Shown piece by piece: positions 9,255-17,721 of a stretch of 64,000 bases of DNA (within the stretch, counting starts at the first letter, position 1; each line of letters starts with the position of its first letter). The notes below the pieces were generated by a model. The model was given only the letters and a program-made list of their open reading frames with translations, ran no database searches and was not told the DNA's origin. Both the position numbers and the translations under genes were made by a program. Origin of the DNA: Burkholderiaceae bacterium (GTDB lineage Bacteria; Pseudomonadota; Gammaproteobacteria; Burkholderiales; Burkholderiaceae_E); the NCBI GenBank assembly GCA_027493945.1, contig JAOSJU010000001.1, positions 2,294,001 to 2,358,000 on the forward strand. The letters run 5' to 3'.

Positions 9255-10429
9255 TCACGGCATGGATGAGAGCGCCTCCAGTTCGGCCGCCAGTTCCTCG
9301 ACGTACTTGCGATAGCTGAACACACGGCCACGCTGCCGATTCGTGAGTTCACCTACGACGCCGACGCGCTCCAGGTGCGCGAGCGACTTGTTGACCGTGG
9401 CCGGCGTGAGTCCGGTGGCCTTGACCAGTGCGGCGGACGTGGCAATGGGCTGGCGCTGCAGCGCGTGGTGCACGGCGAGCGCCGACGCGGCCGCTCGTCC
9501 CAGGCCAGCGATGCGGTCGCGATCCGCGTTGACCAGCGCGAGCAAGGCGTTTGCCGTTGCCACGGCCTGCGTCGCGCTCGTCTCGATGCCCTCGGCGAAG
9601 AAGTCGAGCCAGCGCTCCCAGTCACCGCGCAGGCGCACCTCGTTCAGGAGTTCGTAGTACAGCGCGCGATGCCTCTTGAAGAACAGGCTCGGGTACAGCA
9701 TCGGGTCCCGCAGCACGCCGTCGGCCACCAGCTGCAGCACGATCAGCAGCCGCCCGATACGCCCGTTGCCGTCGGGAAACGGATGGATGGTCTCGAACTG
9801 CACGTGGGCGAGCGCCGCCTTGATCAACGGTGGTACGGGCTCGGGGTCGTCGTTGAGGAAGCGCTCGAGCGACGCCAGGCCATCCGGCACCGCATCGGCC
9901 GGCGGCGGCACGAACACGGCGTTGCCGGGCCGCGTGCCGCCGATCCACACCTGGGTGCGGCGCACTTCACCGGGTGTTTTGCCCCGGCCGCCGGGGTACG
10001 TCAGCAGCACCTTGTGCATCTCGCACAGCAAGCGGGTGCGCAACGGCAACCCGCCGCGCAACTTCTTCAGGCCACGCTCGAGCGCCGCCACGCAGCGGCT
10101 CACCTCGCGCGCATCGTCCAAGGGGACGCCTGGCACCTCGTCGATCTCGTACAGCAGCAGGTCCGCGAGTGAGGACTGGGTGCCCTCGATCTGTGAGGAC
10201 AGCACCGCCTCCTTGCGCACGAAGCTGTAGAGCAGCAGCGCTGCGTTGGGCAGCAGCGACGTGACCGCGTCCAGCGCCCGAGCGCGACCAGCGCCGCGTC
10301 GAAGCGCCGGCGCAATGGGGCCGACCACACGATCGGTGGCTCTGGCGGCAGCGGTGTGGGCACGAAGGCCCGGAACGGCTCCCCGGCCGTCGTGACCGTG
10401 ACGTAGCGGCCGGGAGCGGGTCGGTGCAT
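9255..10429 (-). CDS. fic: Fic family protein (probable AMP transferase), frame broken once
   Basis: Fic proteins usually transfer AMP to a target side chain. About 391 residues once the break is repaired. Start ATG at 10429 (MHRPAPGRYVTV). Fic_N domain first, with the inhibitory-helix motif SSQIEG near residue 88, so this is an intrinsically inhibited Fic; then the catalytic HPFPDGNGRIGR and a C-terminal winged helix (ATGLTPATVNKSLAHLERVG). One base is missing near 10275 (ALGR-LDAVTSLLPNA expected), so the first ~50 residues lie in another frame. There is no purine-rich ribosome site; a TATAGG-like -10 ends about 11 bases before the ATG, suggesting a nearly leaderless mRNA. It sits in the island with hsdR and ParE/Phd. 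Confidence 0.88.
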
Positions 10430-10511
10430 GGGAGGGGAACCTATAACAAGGGCCGGCGTTATTTGAGGTTAGGATACGAAGATAAATCAACGGCGGGCGC
10501 TGCGGCACGCT

Positions 10512-10548
10512 CACAAGCCTGCGCCGCGAATCACGCGCTTGTGCATCG
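10512..10548 (+). repeat. 37-bp repeat D2
   Basis: Partner of the repeat at 9158-9194 (30 of 37 identical). Here the ends CACAAGC and GCTTGTG also form an inverted repeat. It lies in the 190-base gap between the fic start and the ParE stop, which holds no ORF of its own. Confidence 0.55.
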
Positions 10549-10618
10549 AACCCCGATTCCGATGCTTCCCCTTGACGGTGTCCTGGTGGGCGGGCCGTGC
10601 CTGGTCGGACCCTGAGCG

Positions 10619-11008
10619 CTATTCGCCGGCTCGCGGCCACAGCCTCGCAAAATCAAAGCTCAGCTGCCGGTGGTGGCGGATCGACAGCAGGTACACGGTG
10701 GCGCGGCTCGCATCCTCTGTGTACAGGATCAAGTAATCGCCGCTGCCGAGTACCCGCAGGCCATCGACTGCGCCGGCGGGCAACTGGCCGAGCATCGCGA
10801 TCGCTTCGGCCGACTGCGGAGGCTGGTCCAGGTAGCGGCGGCCTATGCGCGGAAAGCGCCGAAGATTGGGGATCACCGTATCCCGAAGCGTCGCCAGCAG
10901 TGCGTCGTAGGCCAGCGGCGCATCGGCTTCCCGCAGAAAGGCTTCGATGGACTCCAGCCGCTCCAGGAAGCTCGCAGTCAGCTCGACCCGGTACGCCGGA
11001 TCAGCCAC
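10619..11008 (-). CDS. RelE/ParE-family toxin
   Basis: 129-residue toxin of a type II toxin-antitoxin pair, ParE/RelE fold. The family pattern is visible: N-terminal helix pair (YRVELTASFLERLESIEAFL), PRIGRRYLD in the middle, and a C-terminal strand region DYLILYTEDASRATVYLLSIRHHRQ. ParE members poison gyrase and RelE members cut mRNA; the sequence alone does not decide which. Its start overlaps the antitoxin stop by 8 bases, with the antitoxin first, the usual order. Confidence 0.85.
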   Translation of the reverse strand: MADPAYRVELTASFLERLESIEAFLREADAPLAYDALLATLRDTVIPNLRRFPRIGRRYLDQPPQSAEAIAMLGQLPAGAVDGLRVLGSGDYLILYTEDASRATVYLLSIRHHRQLSFDFARLWPRAGE

Positions 11009-11327
11009 GCTTGGCGGCCCGGGCGGGCGACTTCCTCGCGGCAGCGCGGCGCTTCTGCAGGGCCGCGATGGCTGCGTCGGCCTCTTGCGCGCGGCCCGCC
11101 ACGACGTCTTCCGGGCCGCGTCGCGCGTCCTCGATCAACAGCAGGTGGATGCGCTCGCGTTCCAGCCGGTGGTAGTAGTCGAGCCGGTCGGAATCGATCA
11201 GCGCGACGTAGCTCTCGCCGTTCTTCGTGATGATCTTCTCGGCGCCGGCCTTCACCTGCTCGGCGAGCTCCGACAGGTTGGCGCGGGCCTGCGTGAAGGG
11301 CACGACGTCGCTGGCGGTGAATCCCAT
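11001..11327 (-). CDS. Phd/YefM-family antitoxin
   Basis: 108 residues, the antitoxin partner of the downstream ParE/RelE toxin. The N-terminus has the Phd/YefM signature (VVPFTQARANLSELAEQV, then KNGESYVALIDSDRLDYY). The C-terminal tail is Arg/Ala/Lys-rich and probably unfolded until it binds the toxin. Phd-type antitoxins normally bind their own promoter, so autoregulation is likely; the upstream gap to repeat B would hold the operator. Confidence 0.87.
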   Translation of the reverse strand: MGFTASDVVPFTQARANLSELAEQVKAGAEKIITKNGESYVALIDSDRLDYYHRLERERIHLLLIEDARRGPEDVVAGRAQEADAAIAALQKRRAAARKSPARAAKRG

Positions 11328-11441
11328 GATCGGCTTCCGGCGTGTAATTACAGAATTCTGTGCAGTCTACGCCGGATCTGCGCGCGCAAAAAGGGGGCGG
11401 GCCGCGCCGGCCAATCGAACACCATGGCCCGTGCGCATGGG

Positions 11442-11556
11442 CTGAAGGCCGCCTCATGCGATAGGCAGCCTTTAGTTTGCGGGCAAGGCGCTCGGCTTGT
11501 TACAGGCTCGAAGGCCTTTGGCCCGAACCCGAGACGGTCTCGAGTACACGCATGAG
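11442..11556 (+). repeat. Direct repeat B, right of fic/TA block
   Basis: Related to repeat A (8985-9119), same orientation. The hairpin arms differ between copies but stay complementary at their outer ends (GTG/CAC in A, CTG/TAG in B), with the loop CATGCGAY kept. The segment 11328-11571 carries no gene. Confidence 0.75.
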
Positions 11557-11571
11557 CAATGAAGACGAGCA

Positions 11572-12384
11572 CTATTCGAGTTTCGTGCCCGCAGGCGGAT
11601 CGACTGATTCCGTTGGCCTGGCATAGCGCGATTGCACGGCGACGAGTTGGTCATCGGTCGTGGCGACCAGCCAGAGGCGCGCGCGCTCGACGATGTGGGG
11701 GTTGTGGTCCTTGAACGGACCCATCGAGACCACGCTCTTCCACGCCACCGGCCCCGCGCGGCTGGTCTTGTTCGACGGGGCCCCGACCAACAGGCTGTAC
11801 GGACCGAGAGGGATCGACACGAAAGGCTTCGGCGGGCGGGCCCGCACCCGCCAGTCGATGAACGGCGACTCGCTCAGCAGCAGCGGCTCGGGCAGGCCGT
11901 GAAACACGGTGAAGTCATACAGGGCCAACTGCTCGCGCGTTCCGGCATACATGCGCCGGATGTCGCTCGCGACCGCTGCGCGGATCTCGTCCTCGAACAG
12001 CGGTTCGAGCGCGTAACGTGCCCACGCCTTCTGCGCATCGGCCTGGTACGCGCAGTACAGGCCAAGCTCGATGCAGTCCTGCACCGCGCGCTGGACGTCC
12101 GCCGCGGAGCCTGCGTCCTCCGGCCTGCCCAGCTGGGCGGCGCGCAGGAGGCGCGCAAGCCCTGCCTCGTGGACCGCCGGACCCGTCCGGTGCGCCTTGT
12201 CGTCGGTGGGTCCGTCCAGCGAGACGTAGAGGTGCTTCTCGGCAGCGAATCGCGCCTTCTTGCCTTCGTCGAACCCGAGCGCGCCGGTCGTGCAGTCCAG
12301 GTAGCGGGTGCCGATGCGCCCGTGCTCCCAAAGCCAGTTCCGCAGGAAAGGGCGCAGCGGGTGCTGCGATTCGTGCTCGGTCAA
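11572..12384 (-). CDS. Uncharacterised protein, possibly DUF4238-like
   Basis: 270 residues from a TTG at 12384, chosen because GGAGG lies 5 bases upstream; the frame also opens at an ATG at 12465 without a site. Not confidently recognised. The general layout (HPLRPFLRNWL near the start, a later LLLSESPFIDW followed by VSIPLGPYSLLVG) resembles DUF4238 proteins, which are common in accessory and defence-rich regions. No signal peptide or membrane helix. It closes the accessory island, just beyond repeat B and divergent from the dehydrogenase genes. Confidence 0.6.
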   Translation of the reverse strand: MTEHESQHPLRPFLRNWLWEHGRIGTRYLDCTTGALGFDEGKKARFAAEKHLYVSLDGPTDDKAHRTGPAVHEAGLARLLRAAQLGRPEDAGSAADVQRAVQDCIELGLYCAYQADAQKAWARYALEPLFEDEIRAAVASDIRRMYAGTREQLALYDFTVFHGLPEPLLLSESPFIDWRVRARPPKPFVSIPLGPYSLLVGAPSNKTSRAGPVAWKSVVSMGPFKDHNPHIVERARLWLVATTDDQLVAVQSRYARPTESVDPPAGTKLE

Positions 12385-12523
12385 TGGGGCCTCCGGTGGC
12401 CGAGTATGGAGCAAGTGCGCGTTCGCGGACAGGCACGCGATGTCTGCGCGGCGCAGCCGAAGCAAGCGAGCGGCTGCGTGTAGGATTCCGGGGCCCTTCC
12501 TGCTGACGGACTCCCGACCCGCG

Positions 12524-13552
12524 ATGACCGACGATACCCTGCTCGACGCCGACCGGCTGCTCGGGCTCTATCACACGATGTGCCGCATCCGCGCGTTCGA
12601 GGACGCGGCGGAGGAGGCCAGCCGCGGCGGCGTGGCCGCGTTCGGCCAGGCGGGCAGCGGGCGCGCGCGGGTGCGCGGCCCGCTGCACCTGTCCACCGGG
12701 CAGGAGGCAGTGGCCACCGGGGTGTGTGCGCATCTGCGTACCGGCGACTGGCTCACCTCGACCCACCGCGGCCACGGCCACACGATCGCCAAGGGCGCGA
12801 ACCTCGAGCGGATGATGCACGAGCTGTTCGGCCGCGCGAGCGGTTTTTGCGGCGGCAAGGGCGGGTCGATGCACATCGCCGACTTCTCGGTGGGCATGCT
12901 CGGCGCCAACGGCGTGGTCGCCGCGGGCATCCCGATCGCGGTGGGCGCGGCGCAGTCGATGCGCGTGCAGGGCCGCGACGCGATCGCCGCCACTTTCTTC
13001 GGCGACGGCGCGCTCAACCGGGGCCCGTTCGCCGAGAGCCTGAACTGGGCGGCGGCGTTCGAGCTGCCGGTGCTGTTCGTCTGCGAGGACAACCGCTGGT
13101 CGGCCACGACGCGCACCGAGGCGATGTCGGCCGGCGAGGGTGCGGCCGCGCGCGCGCGCGGCTTCGGCGTGCCGGCGCTCGAGGTCGACGGCATGGACAT
13201 CGAGGCGGTCTGGCAGGCGGCGCGCGAGCTGGTGGCGCAGGTGCGCGCCGGCGAGGGGCCGCGGCTGCTGCACGCGAAGACCTACCGCTTCAAGGGCCAC
13301 GTCTCGGTCGATCCGGCCGCGTATCGCGACCCGCGCGAGCTCGCGGCGGCGATGAACGACGACCCGCTGCTGCTCGCGCAGCGCCGGCTGGTCGAGCGCG
13401 GGGTCGCGAACGACGCGATCGAGGCGCGGATGCGCGCGGCGCGCGACGAGGTCGCCGCGGCGCTGGTCTCGGCCGAGGCCGCAGCGTGGCCGCAGGTGCA
13501 GGCGGCGTTCGAGGACGTGCAGGACACCGGGAGCGGCCGATGGTTCAGCTGA
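12524..13552 (+). CDS. TPP-dependent 2-oxo acid dehydrogenase E1 alpha (PdhA/AcoA type)
   Basis: 342 residues. Alpha half of a heterotetrameric E1 that decarboxylates pyruvate, acetoin or a branched 2-oxo acid with thiamine diphosphate. Diagnostic: HRGHGHTIAKG, GKGGSMHI, the TPP motif FFGDGALNRGPFAESLNWA, and the flexible loop KTYRFKGHVSVDPAAYRD. The sequence is closest in style to acetoin/pyruvate E1 of AcoA type, but the substrate cannot be read directly. Start ATG chosen as the first codon of the conserved region. It overlaps the beta gene by 13 bases. No E2 or E3 gene follows, so the complex must be completed elsewhere. Confidence 0.9.
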   Translation: MTDDTLLDADRLLGLYHTMCRIRAFEDAAEEASRGGVAAFGQAGSGRARVRGPLHLSTGQEAVATGVCAHLRTGDWLTSTHRGHGHTIAKGANLERMMHELFGRASGFCGGKGGSMHIADFSVGMLGANGVVAAGIPIAVGAAQSMRVQGRDAIAATFFGDGALNRGPFAESLNWAAAFELPVLFVCEDNRWSATTRTEAMSAGEGAAARARGFGVPALEVDGMDIEAVWQAARELVAQVRAGEGPRLLHAKTYRFKGHVSVDPAAYRDPRELAAAMNDDPLLLAQRRLVERGVANDAIEARMRAARDEVAAALVSAEAAAWPQVQAAFEDVQDTGSGRWFS

Positions 13553-14517
13553 CGCGCACGATGAGCTACGCGGCCGCCGCCGCCGCGGCGCTCGACGAGC
13601 TGATGCGCGCCGACGAGTCGGTCGTCGCGCTCGGCGAGGATCTCGGCCGCGGCGGCATCTTCGGCCAGTATCGCGGGCTGCTGGAAGCCTTCGGCGCGGC
13701 GCGCGTGATCGACACGCCGATCTCCGAAGCGACGATCGCCGGTTCCGCGGTCGGCATGGCGCTCACGGGCCTGAAGCCGGTGGTGGAGATGCGGGTGGTC
13801 GACTTCGCGCTGTGCGCGATGGACGAGATCGTGAACCGGGCGGCGAAGAATCGCTTCATGTTCGGCGGGCAAGGCCGCGTGCCGTTGGTGATCCGCATGC
13901 CGATCGGCATCTGGAGCGCGTCGGCCGCGCAGCATTCGCAGTCGCTGGAGGCGTGGTTCGCGCACGTGCCCGGGCTGGCGGTGGTGTGCCCGGCCACGCC
14001 ACAGGACAACTACTCGCTGCTGAAGGCGGCGGTGGCCAGCGGCGACCCGGTGGCGTACTTCGAGCACAAGGAACTGTGGGGCGTCGAGGGCGAGGTCGAT
14101 GCGTCGCAGTCGGTCGAGATCGGCCGCGCGCGCATCGCGCGGCCCGGGTGCGACCTCACCATCGTCGCATGGAGCCGTACGATGCACGATGCGCTCGATG
14201 CGGCGCGCACGCTGGCCGAGCAGGGCATCGAGGCCGAGGTGATCGACCTGCGCACGATCTGGCCCCGGGATCGCGAGACGGTCGAGGCCTCGGCGCGGCG
14301 CACCGGGCGCGTGCTGGTGGTCCACGAGGCGGTGCAGGTGGCCGGATTCGGCGCCGAGATCGTCGCGACGCTGGCCGAGCGTTGCGACGCGAAGCTGGCC
14401 CGGCTGGGCGCGCCGCGCGCACCGGTGGGCTATTCGCCGCCGCTGGAGGCGCAGGCGCGGATCACGGCGGCGAGGATCGTGGAAGCGGCGACGAAGCTGC
14501 TTGGCCGGGCGCGCTGA
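13540..14517 (+). CDS. TPP-dependent 2-oxo acid dehydrogenase E1 beta (PdhB/AcoB type)
   Basis: 325 residues, partner of the E1 alpha gene it overlaps. Transketolase-type pyrimidine domain first (ALGEDLGRGGIFGQYRG, DTPISEATIAGSAVGMAL, with the conserved Glu that activates TPP), then the C-terminal domain (DLTIVAWSRTMHDALDAA, EVIDLRTIWPRD, VHEAVQVAGFGAEI). The protein appears complete. It faces the asparaginase gene, whose stop lies 4 bases away, with no clear terminator between. Confidence 0.9.
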   Translation: MVQLTRTMSYAAAAAAALDELMRADESVVALGEDLGRGGIFGQYRGLLEAFGAARVIDTPISEATIAGSAVGMALTGLKPVVEMRVVDFALCAMDEIVNRAAKNRFMFGGQGRVPLVIRMPIGIWSASAAQHSQSLEAWFAHVPGLAVVCPATPQDNYSLLKAAVASGDPVAYFEHKELWGVEGEVDASQSVEIGRARIARPGCDLTIVAWSRTMHDALDAARTLAEQGIEAEVIDLRTIWPRDRETVEASARRTGRVLVVHEAVQVAGFGAEIVATLAERCDAKLARLGAPRAPVGYSPPLEAQARITAARIVEAATKLLGRAR

Positions 14518-14521
14518 CGGG

Positions 14522-15013
14522 TCACTCGCCGATCGGCTCGAATACGCCGAGTTCGCGGTTCTTGCGTGCGTTCGACCACGGCCGGGCGACGCCGTTCATC
14601 GCGACCCAGACACCTGCGGGAAGGCTGCGCGCGAAGCCGATCGCGGCGCCCAGGTTGAAGCTCGCGTCGGAGTCGGCCAGCGCGAAGGGGACCATCGCGC
14701 CGGTGAGCACGATCGTCTTCGGCAGCGCCGCAGCGCCGAGCACCGCGGCGGTTTCGACCATCGTGTCGGTGCCGTGGACGACGACGAGCGCCGTCTCGGA
14801 TGCGGCGCGGCATGCTGCCAGCACCCGCTGTCGATGCTCGTCGACCATCTCGAGGCTGTCGATCATCATCAGCACCTCGATCTCCAGCGGGCCGGCCACG
14901 CGCGCGCGGGCGACGATCTCGTGCAGGTGCGTCTCGCCGAAGCCCAAGGCGCCGGTGGTCGGGTCATAGCGCTTGTCGAAGGTGCCGCCGGTGGCGAGGA
15001 TGCGCAGGTTCAT
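14522..15013 (-). CDS. Asparaginase-like protein, one domain only
   Basis: 163 residues from ATG 15013. It matches the N-terminal catalytic domain of L-asparaginases: TGGTFDKRYD carries the nucleophile Thr and VVHGTDTMVETA the second Thr-Asp pair. Normal type I/II asparaginases are about 330 residues with a second domain that helps form the dimer; here that domain is absent and the protein ends at FEPIGE without sign of a frame break. Such short forms occur in betaproteobacteria. Whether it hydrolyses asparagine is uncertain. Confidence 0.78.
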   Translation of the reverse strand: MNLRILATGGTFDKRYDPTTGALGFGETHLHEIVARARVAGPLEIEVLMMIDSLEMVDEHRQRVLAACRAASETALVVVHGTDTMVETAAVLGAAALPKTIVLTGAMVPFALADSDASFNLGAAIGFARSLPAGVWVAMNGVARPWSNARKNRELGVFEPIGE

Positions 15014-15114
15014 GGCAAGGTATCTCTGGAAGAGGGCGCTGCGATCGCCGGGGGCGGGCCGATGGCCTGCACCGTCGTGCAGTGTAGCGTCGGCATTCGG
15101 GGGACGCATCGGCG

Positions 15115-16005
15115 ATGTTCGAACAAGTGGTCTTTGCCGGCGGCGGGCATCGCTGCTGGTGGCAGGCGGGGTTCTGGGAGGTGGTCGCACCGGCGATCGA
15201 CCTGCGCCCGCGCGTGATTGCCGGGGTGTCGGCCGGCGCCGCTACCGCCTGCCTGCTGTTCGCGAACGATTCGCGCACCGCGCTCGCGTACTACCGCGAG
15301 GCGCTGAAGTGCAATCCGCGCAACGTCTACCCGATGAACCTGCTGCGCCGCGGCCGGCGCGTGTTTCCGCACAACGAGATCTACCGCAACGCCCTGCGGG
15401 CCTTGCTCGGCGGCGAGCGCTTCGGGCAGCTGATGCGCAATGCGCCCGAGATCCGCGTGCAGTTCGCGCGCATCCCGCGCTGGCTGGGGCCGCGCAGCGC
15501 GGTGACGCTGGGCATCGTCGGCTACAACGTCGAGAAATACGTGCGACGCTCGCTGCATCCGTCCTTCGGCCGGGCGGTGGGCTTTCGCAGCGAGATCGCG
15601 CGCGTGCAGGACTGCCGCAGCGACGACGAACTGGTGTCGCTGATCATCGCGTCGAGCTGCACGCCTCCATTCACGCCGATCGAATACCGCGACGGCCGGC
15701 CGACGATGGACGGCGGGCTGGTCGACAACGTGCCGGTGGATGCGGTCGATCCGGACGGCGGGCCGACGCTGGTGCTCACCACGCGCCGCTATCCGCAGCA
15801 CGCGCCGGTGTTCATCCGTGAAGGGCGCATCTACGTGCAGCCGTCGCGCAAGGTCGTGGCTTCGAGCTGGGACTACACCTCGCCGGACGCGTACGAGCAG
15901 ACCTGGCGGCAGGGCTGCGAGGACGGCGAGGCGTTCCTGCGCGGGTTCCCATCGCTGCGCGCAGGCCTCGGGCCGTCTCCGGAGCAGGCAGCCGGATTCG
16001 CCTGA
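15115..16005 (+). CDS. Patatin-like phospholipase
   Basis: 296 residues. Ser-Asp dyad lipid hydrolase of the patatin family. The oxyanion loop (FAGGGHR), nucleophile elbow GVSAG near residue 41 and the DGG motif (MDGGLVDN) are all present. No signal peptide is seen, so it is probably cytosolic or membrane-peripheral like RssA-type proteins. It is divergent from the asparaginase gene with a 100-base gap. The preferred lipid is not known. Confidence 0.85.
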   Translation: MFEQVVFAGGGHRCWWQAGFWEVVAPAIDLRPRVIAGVSAGAATACLLFANDSRTALAYYREALKCNPRNVYPMNLLRRGRRVFPHNEIYRNALRALLGGERFGQLMRNAPEIRVQFARIPRWLGPRSAVTLGIVGYNVEKYVRRSLHPSFGRAVGFRSEIARVQDCRSDDELVSLIIASSCTPPFTPIEYRDGRPTMDGGLVDNVPVDAVDPDGGPTLVLTTRRYPQHAPVFIREGRIYVQPSRKVVASSWDYTSPDAYEQTWRQGCEDGEAFLRGFPSLRAGLGPSPEQAAGFA

Positions 16006-16042
16006 TCCTGCGGGCCCCGTCCGCGCGGCGACGCGGTTCGCG

Positions 16043-16311
16043 TAGGGCGTGTTCACACTACGATCGTCCCCGCGTGAGTCCGAAAAAGTGCGCAATCAAG
16101 GCGCAAAGCGCAGCCGTGGCGGGGCCACGGCGAGCATTTGCAACGCGGAGTGCGCGCTTTTTTTCGCACTCACCCTTCGGGCCGGGGCCTGTCGGGCCGC
16201 CACACTTCGTTGCCGGCTCCTTGCGTGGCACCGCCACGCGCGTCGCCGGCGCCTCGTTTGGCGGCCCGGCAGGCCCCGGCGCGGGGACGATCGTAGTGTG
16301 AACACGCCCTA
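16043..16311. repeat. Long palindromic element, copy 1
   Basis: 269 bp flanked by a perfect 32-bp inverted repeat (16043-16074 and 16280-16311). Inside are a second inverted pair of about 20 bp and a central core at 16100-16145: GGCGCAAAGCGCAGCC, a 13-base hairpin, then GGCGAGCATTTGCAACG. The same core, inverted and with a different central palindrome, occurs in the element at 25328-25489. The right end supplies the stop codon of the DUF3300 gene. It fills the 300-base gap between two convergent genes; no ORF or transposase inside. Confidence 0.85.
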
Positions 16312-17633
16312 CTGCGGGCCGCGCTGCTGTGGCTCGCGGGGCTGCTGCGACTGGCGCTGCGGTTGCGGTTGCGACTGGCGCTGCGGTTGCGGTTGCGACT
16401 GGCGCTGCGGTTGCGACTCGCGCGGTTGTTGCGGTTGCCGCGGCGGTGTTGCTTGCCGAGGTTGCGGTTCGACCGGCCGCGCCTGTGGCGGCGCCACGCG
16501 ATTGCGCGAGGCAGGCTCAACCGAAGGCTGGCGCGGTGTCGGTGTGACCGGCTGGCGCTGCGGCGCCGGCATGACCTGTTCGGGCCGCGGCGCCGGCCTC
16601 GGCTGCTCGCGCTGCGGCGGCGTCACGCGTTCGCGCTGCGGTGCCGGCGTGGCCCGCGGTGTCGGTGCCGGCGCGGCGCGCGGGGACGGCGGGGGCGCGA
16701 CCCGCGGTGTCGGCGTCGGTGCCGCGCGCTGCCCGGGCGCCGGGGGCCGCGCCTGGTAGCGCTCGCGCACGACCGGCGTGCGGTACTCGATGCGGCGCCG
16801 GTGCGCGGGATCGTGATGCCACACCCGCGGTCGCGGCGCCGAGGCGTTGGTGACGATCACGTTGAACACGGGCGCGTTGTCGACGACGATCGGGCGGCTG
16901 CGCCAGACCGGCCGCGGGTCGTGCCACAACGATCCCAGCACGACGGTCACCGGCCCCCAGACGATGCCCACCGAATAGACCTCCGGAAAGTACGGCGGGC
17001 GGTAGGCGACCGGCGGCACCCACAGGAACGGCGGGTACGCCGGCCACCACCAGTGCCGTACACGATCAGCGGGTTGTAGTACGGCACCCACAGCAGCCCC
17101 GGCTGCCACGGTTCGATCAGGACGACCCGCTCCTGCACGATGACGCGCTGCTGCTCGGTCGAACGCAACGAGCCGGCCGCGTAGGCCTTCGCCCGCAGTG
17201 CCTGCACCGTGTCCATCAGTTGCTCGCGCTGCGCGAGAAAGGCTTCGCCGAGGCGCCGGGTCCAGTCGAGCTCCTCGCCCATCATCGCCAGCACCGACGG
17301 AAACTGGGTCAGCGCCGCGACGCTGGGGTCCCAGCCCATGGGGGCGACCGCGCGCTCGAGCGCTGTGCCGCCCAGGCCGGGATTGCGCTGGACGAAGCGC
17401 GCGGCCTGCACGACCTCGAGCGGATAGGTCGCGGCCATCAGCACCTGCGCGATCAGCGCGTCCGGATACAGCGCGATCGGCGCCAGCATCTGGTCGAGTT
17501 CCTGCTGCGTGTAGGCCGCCTGCGTGCGCCAGGCGGCCGATGCCTGCGCATGCGCGGGCGAGGCCGGGGCGACGGCAAGGACCGCCGCGGTGGCGGCGCA
17601 GGCCAGCCAGGCGATCGGGCGTGCGAATTTCAT
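16309..17633 (-). CDS. DUF3300 secreted protein, first copy, frame broken once
   Basis: About 440 residues after repair, from ATG 17633. Signal peptide (MKFARPIAWLACAATAA... ending AHA), then the DUF3300 core: QMLAPIALYPDALIAQVLMA, NPGLGGTALERAV, FPSVLAMMGEELDWTRRLG. One base is missing near 17053, at the expected VYG-WWWPAYPP, after which the rest continues in another frame to 16309. The C-terminal ~150 residues are Pro/Gln/Arg-rich, with QPQRQS-type units encoded by tandem DNA repeats near 16349-16420. Function unknown; probably periplasmic or outer-membrane associated. A paralogue lies directly upstream. Confidence 0.82.
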
Positions 17634-17721
17634 CGGAGTCTTCCTGCGGATTCGGTCGATAGAGTGAAACGCAGCGGTGCGCGGCCGGTTCATGCCTGCA
17701 GGCCCGCGCGATTGATGGCGG

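Noticed and set aside
10437..10470. Possible integron attC site near the fic start
   Set aside because: ATAAC/GTTAT arms are present but the GTTRRRY core is not matched and no integrase is nearby.
16349..16420. Possible CRISPR or VNTR array
   Set aside because: The short repeats are in frame in the DUF3300 tail and encode Gln/Pro/Arg units; there are no spacers.
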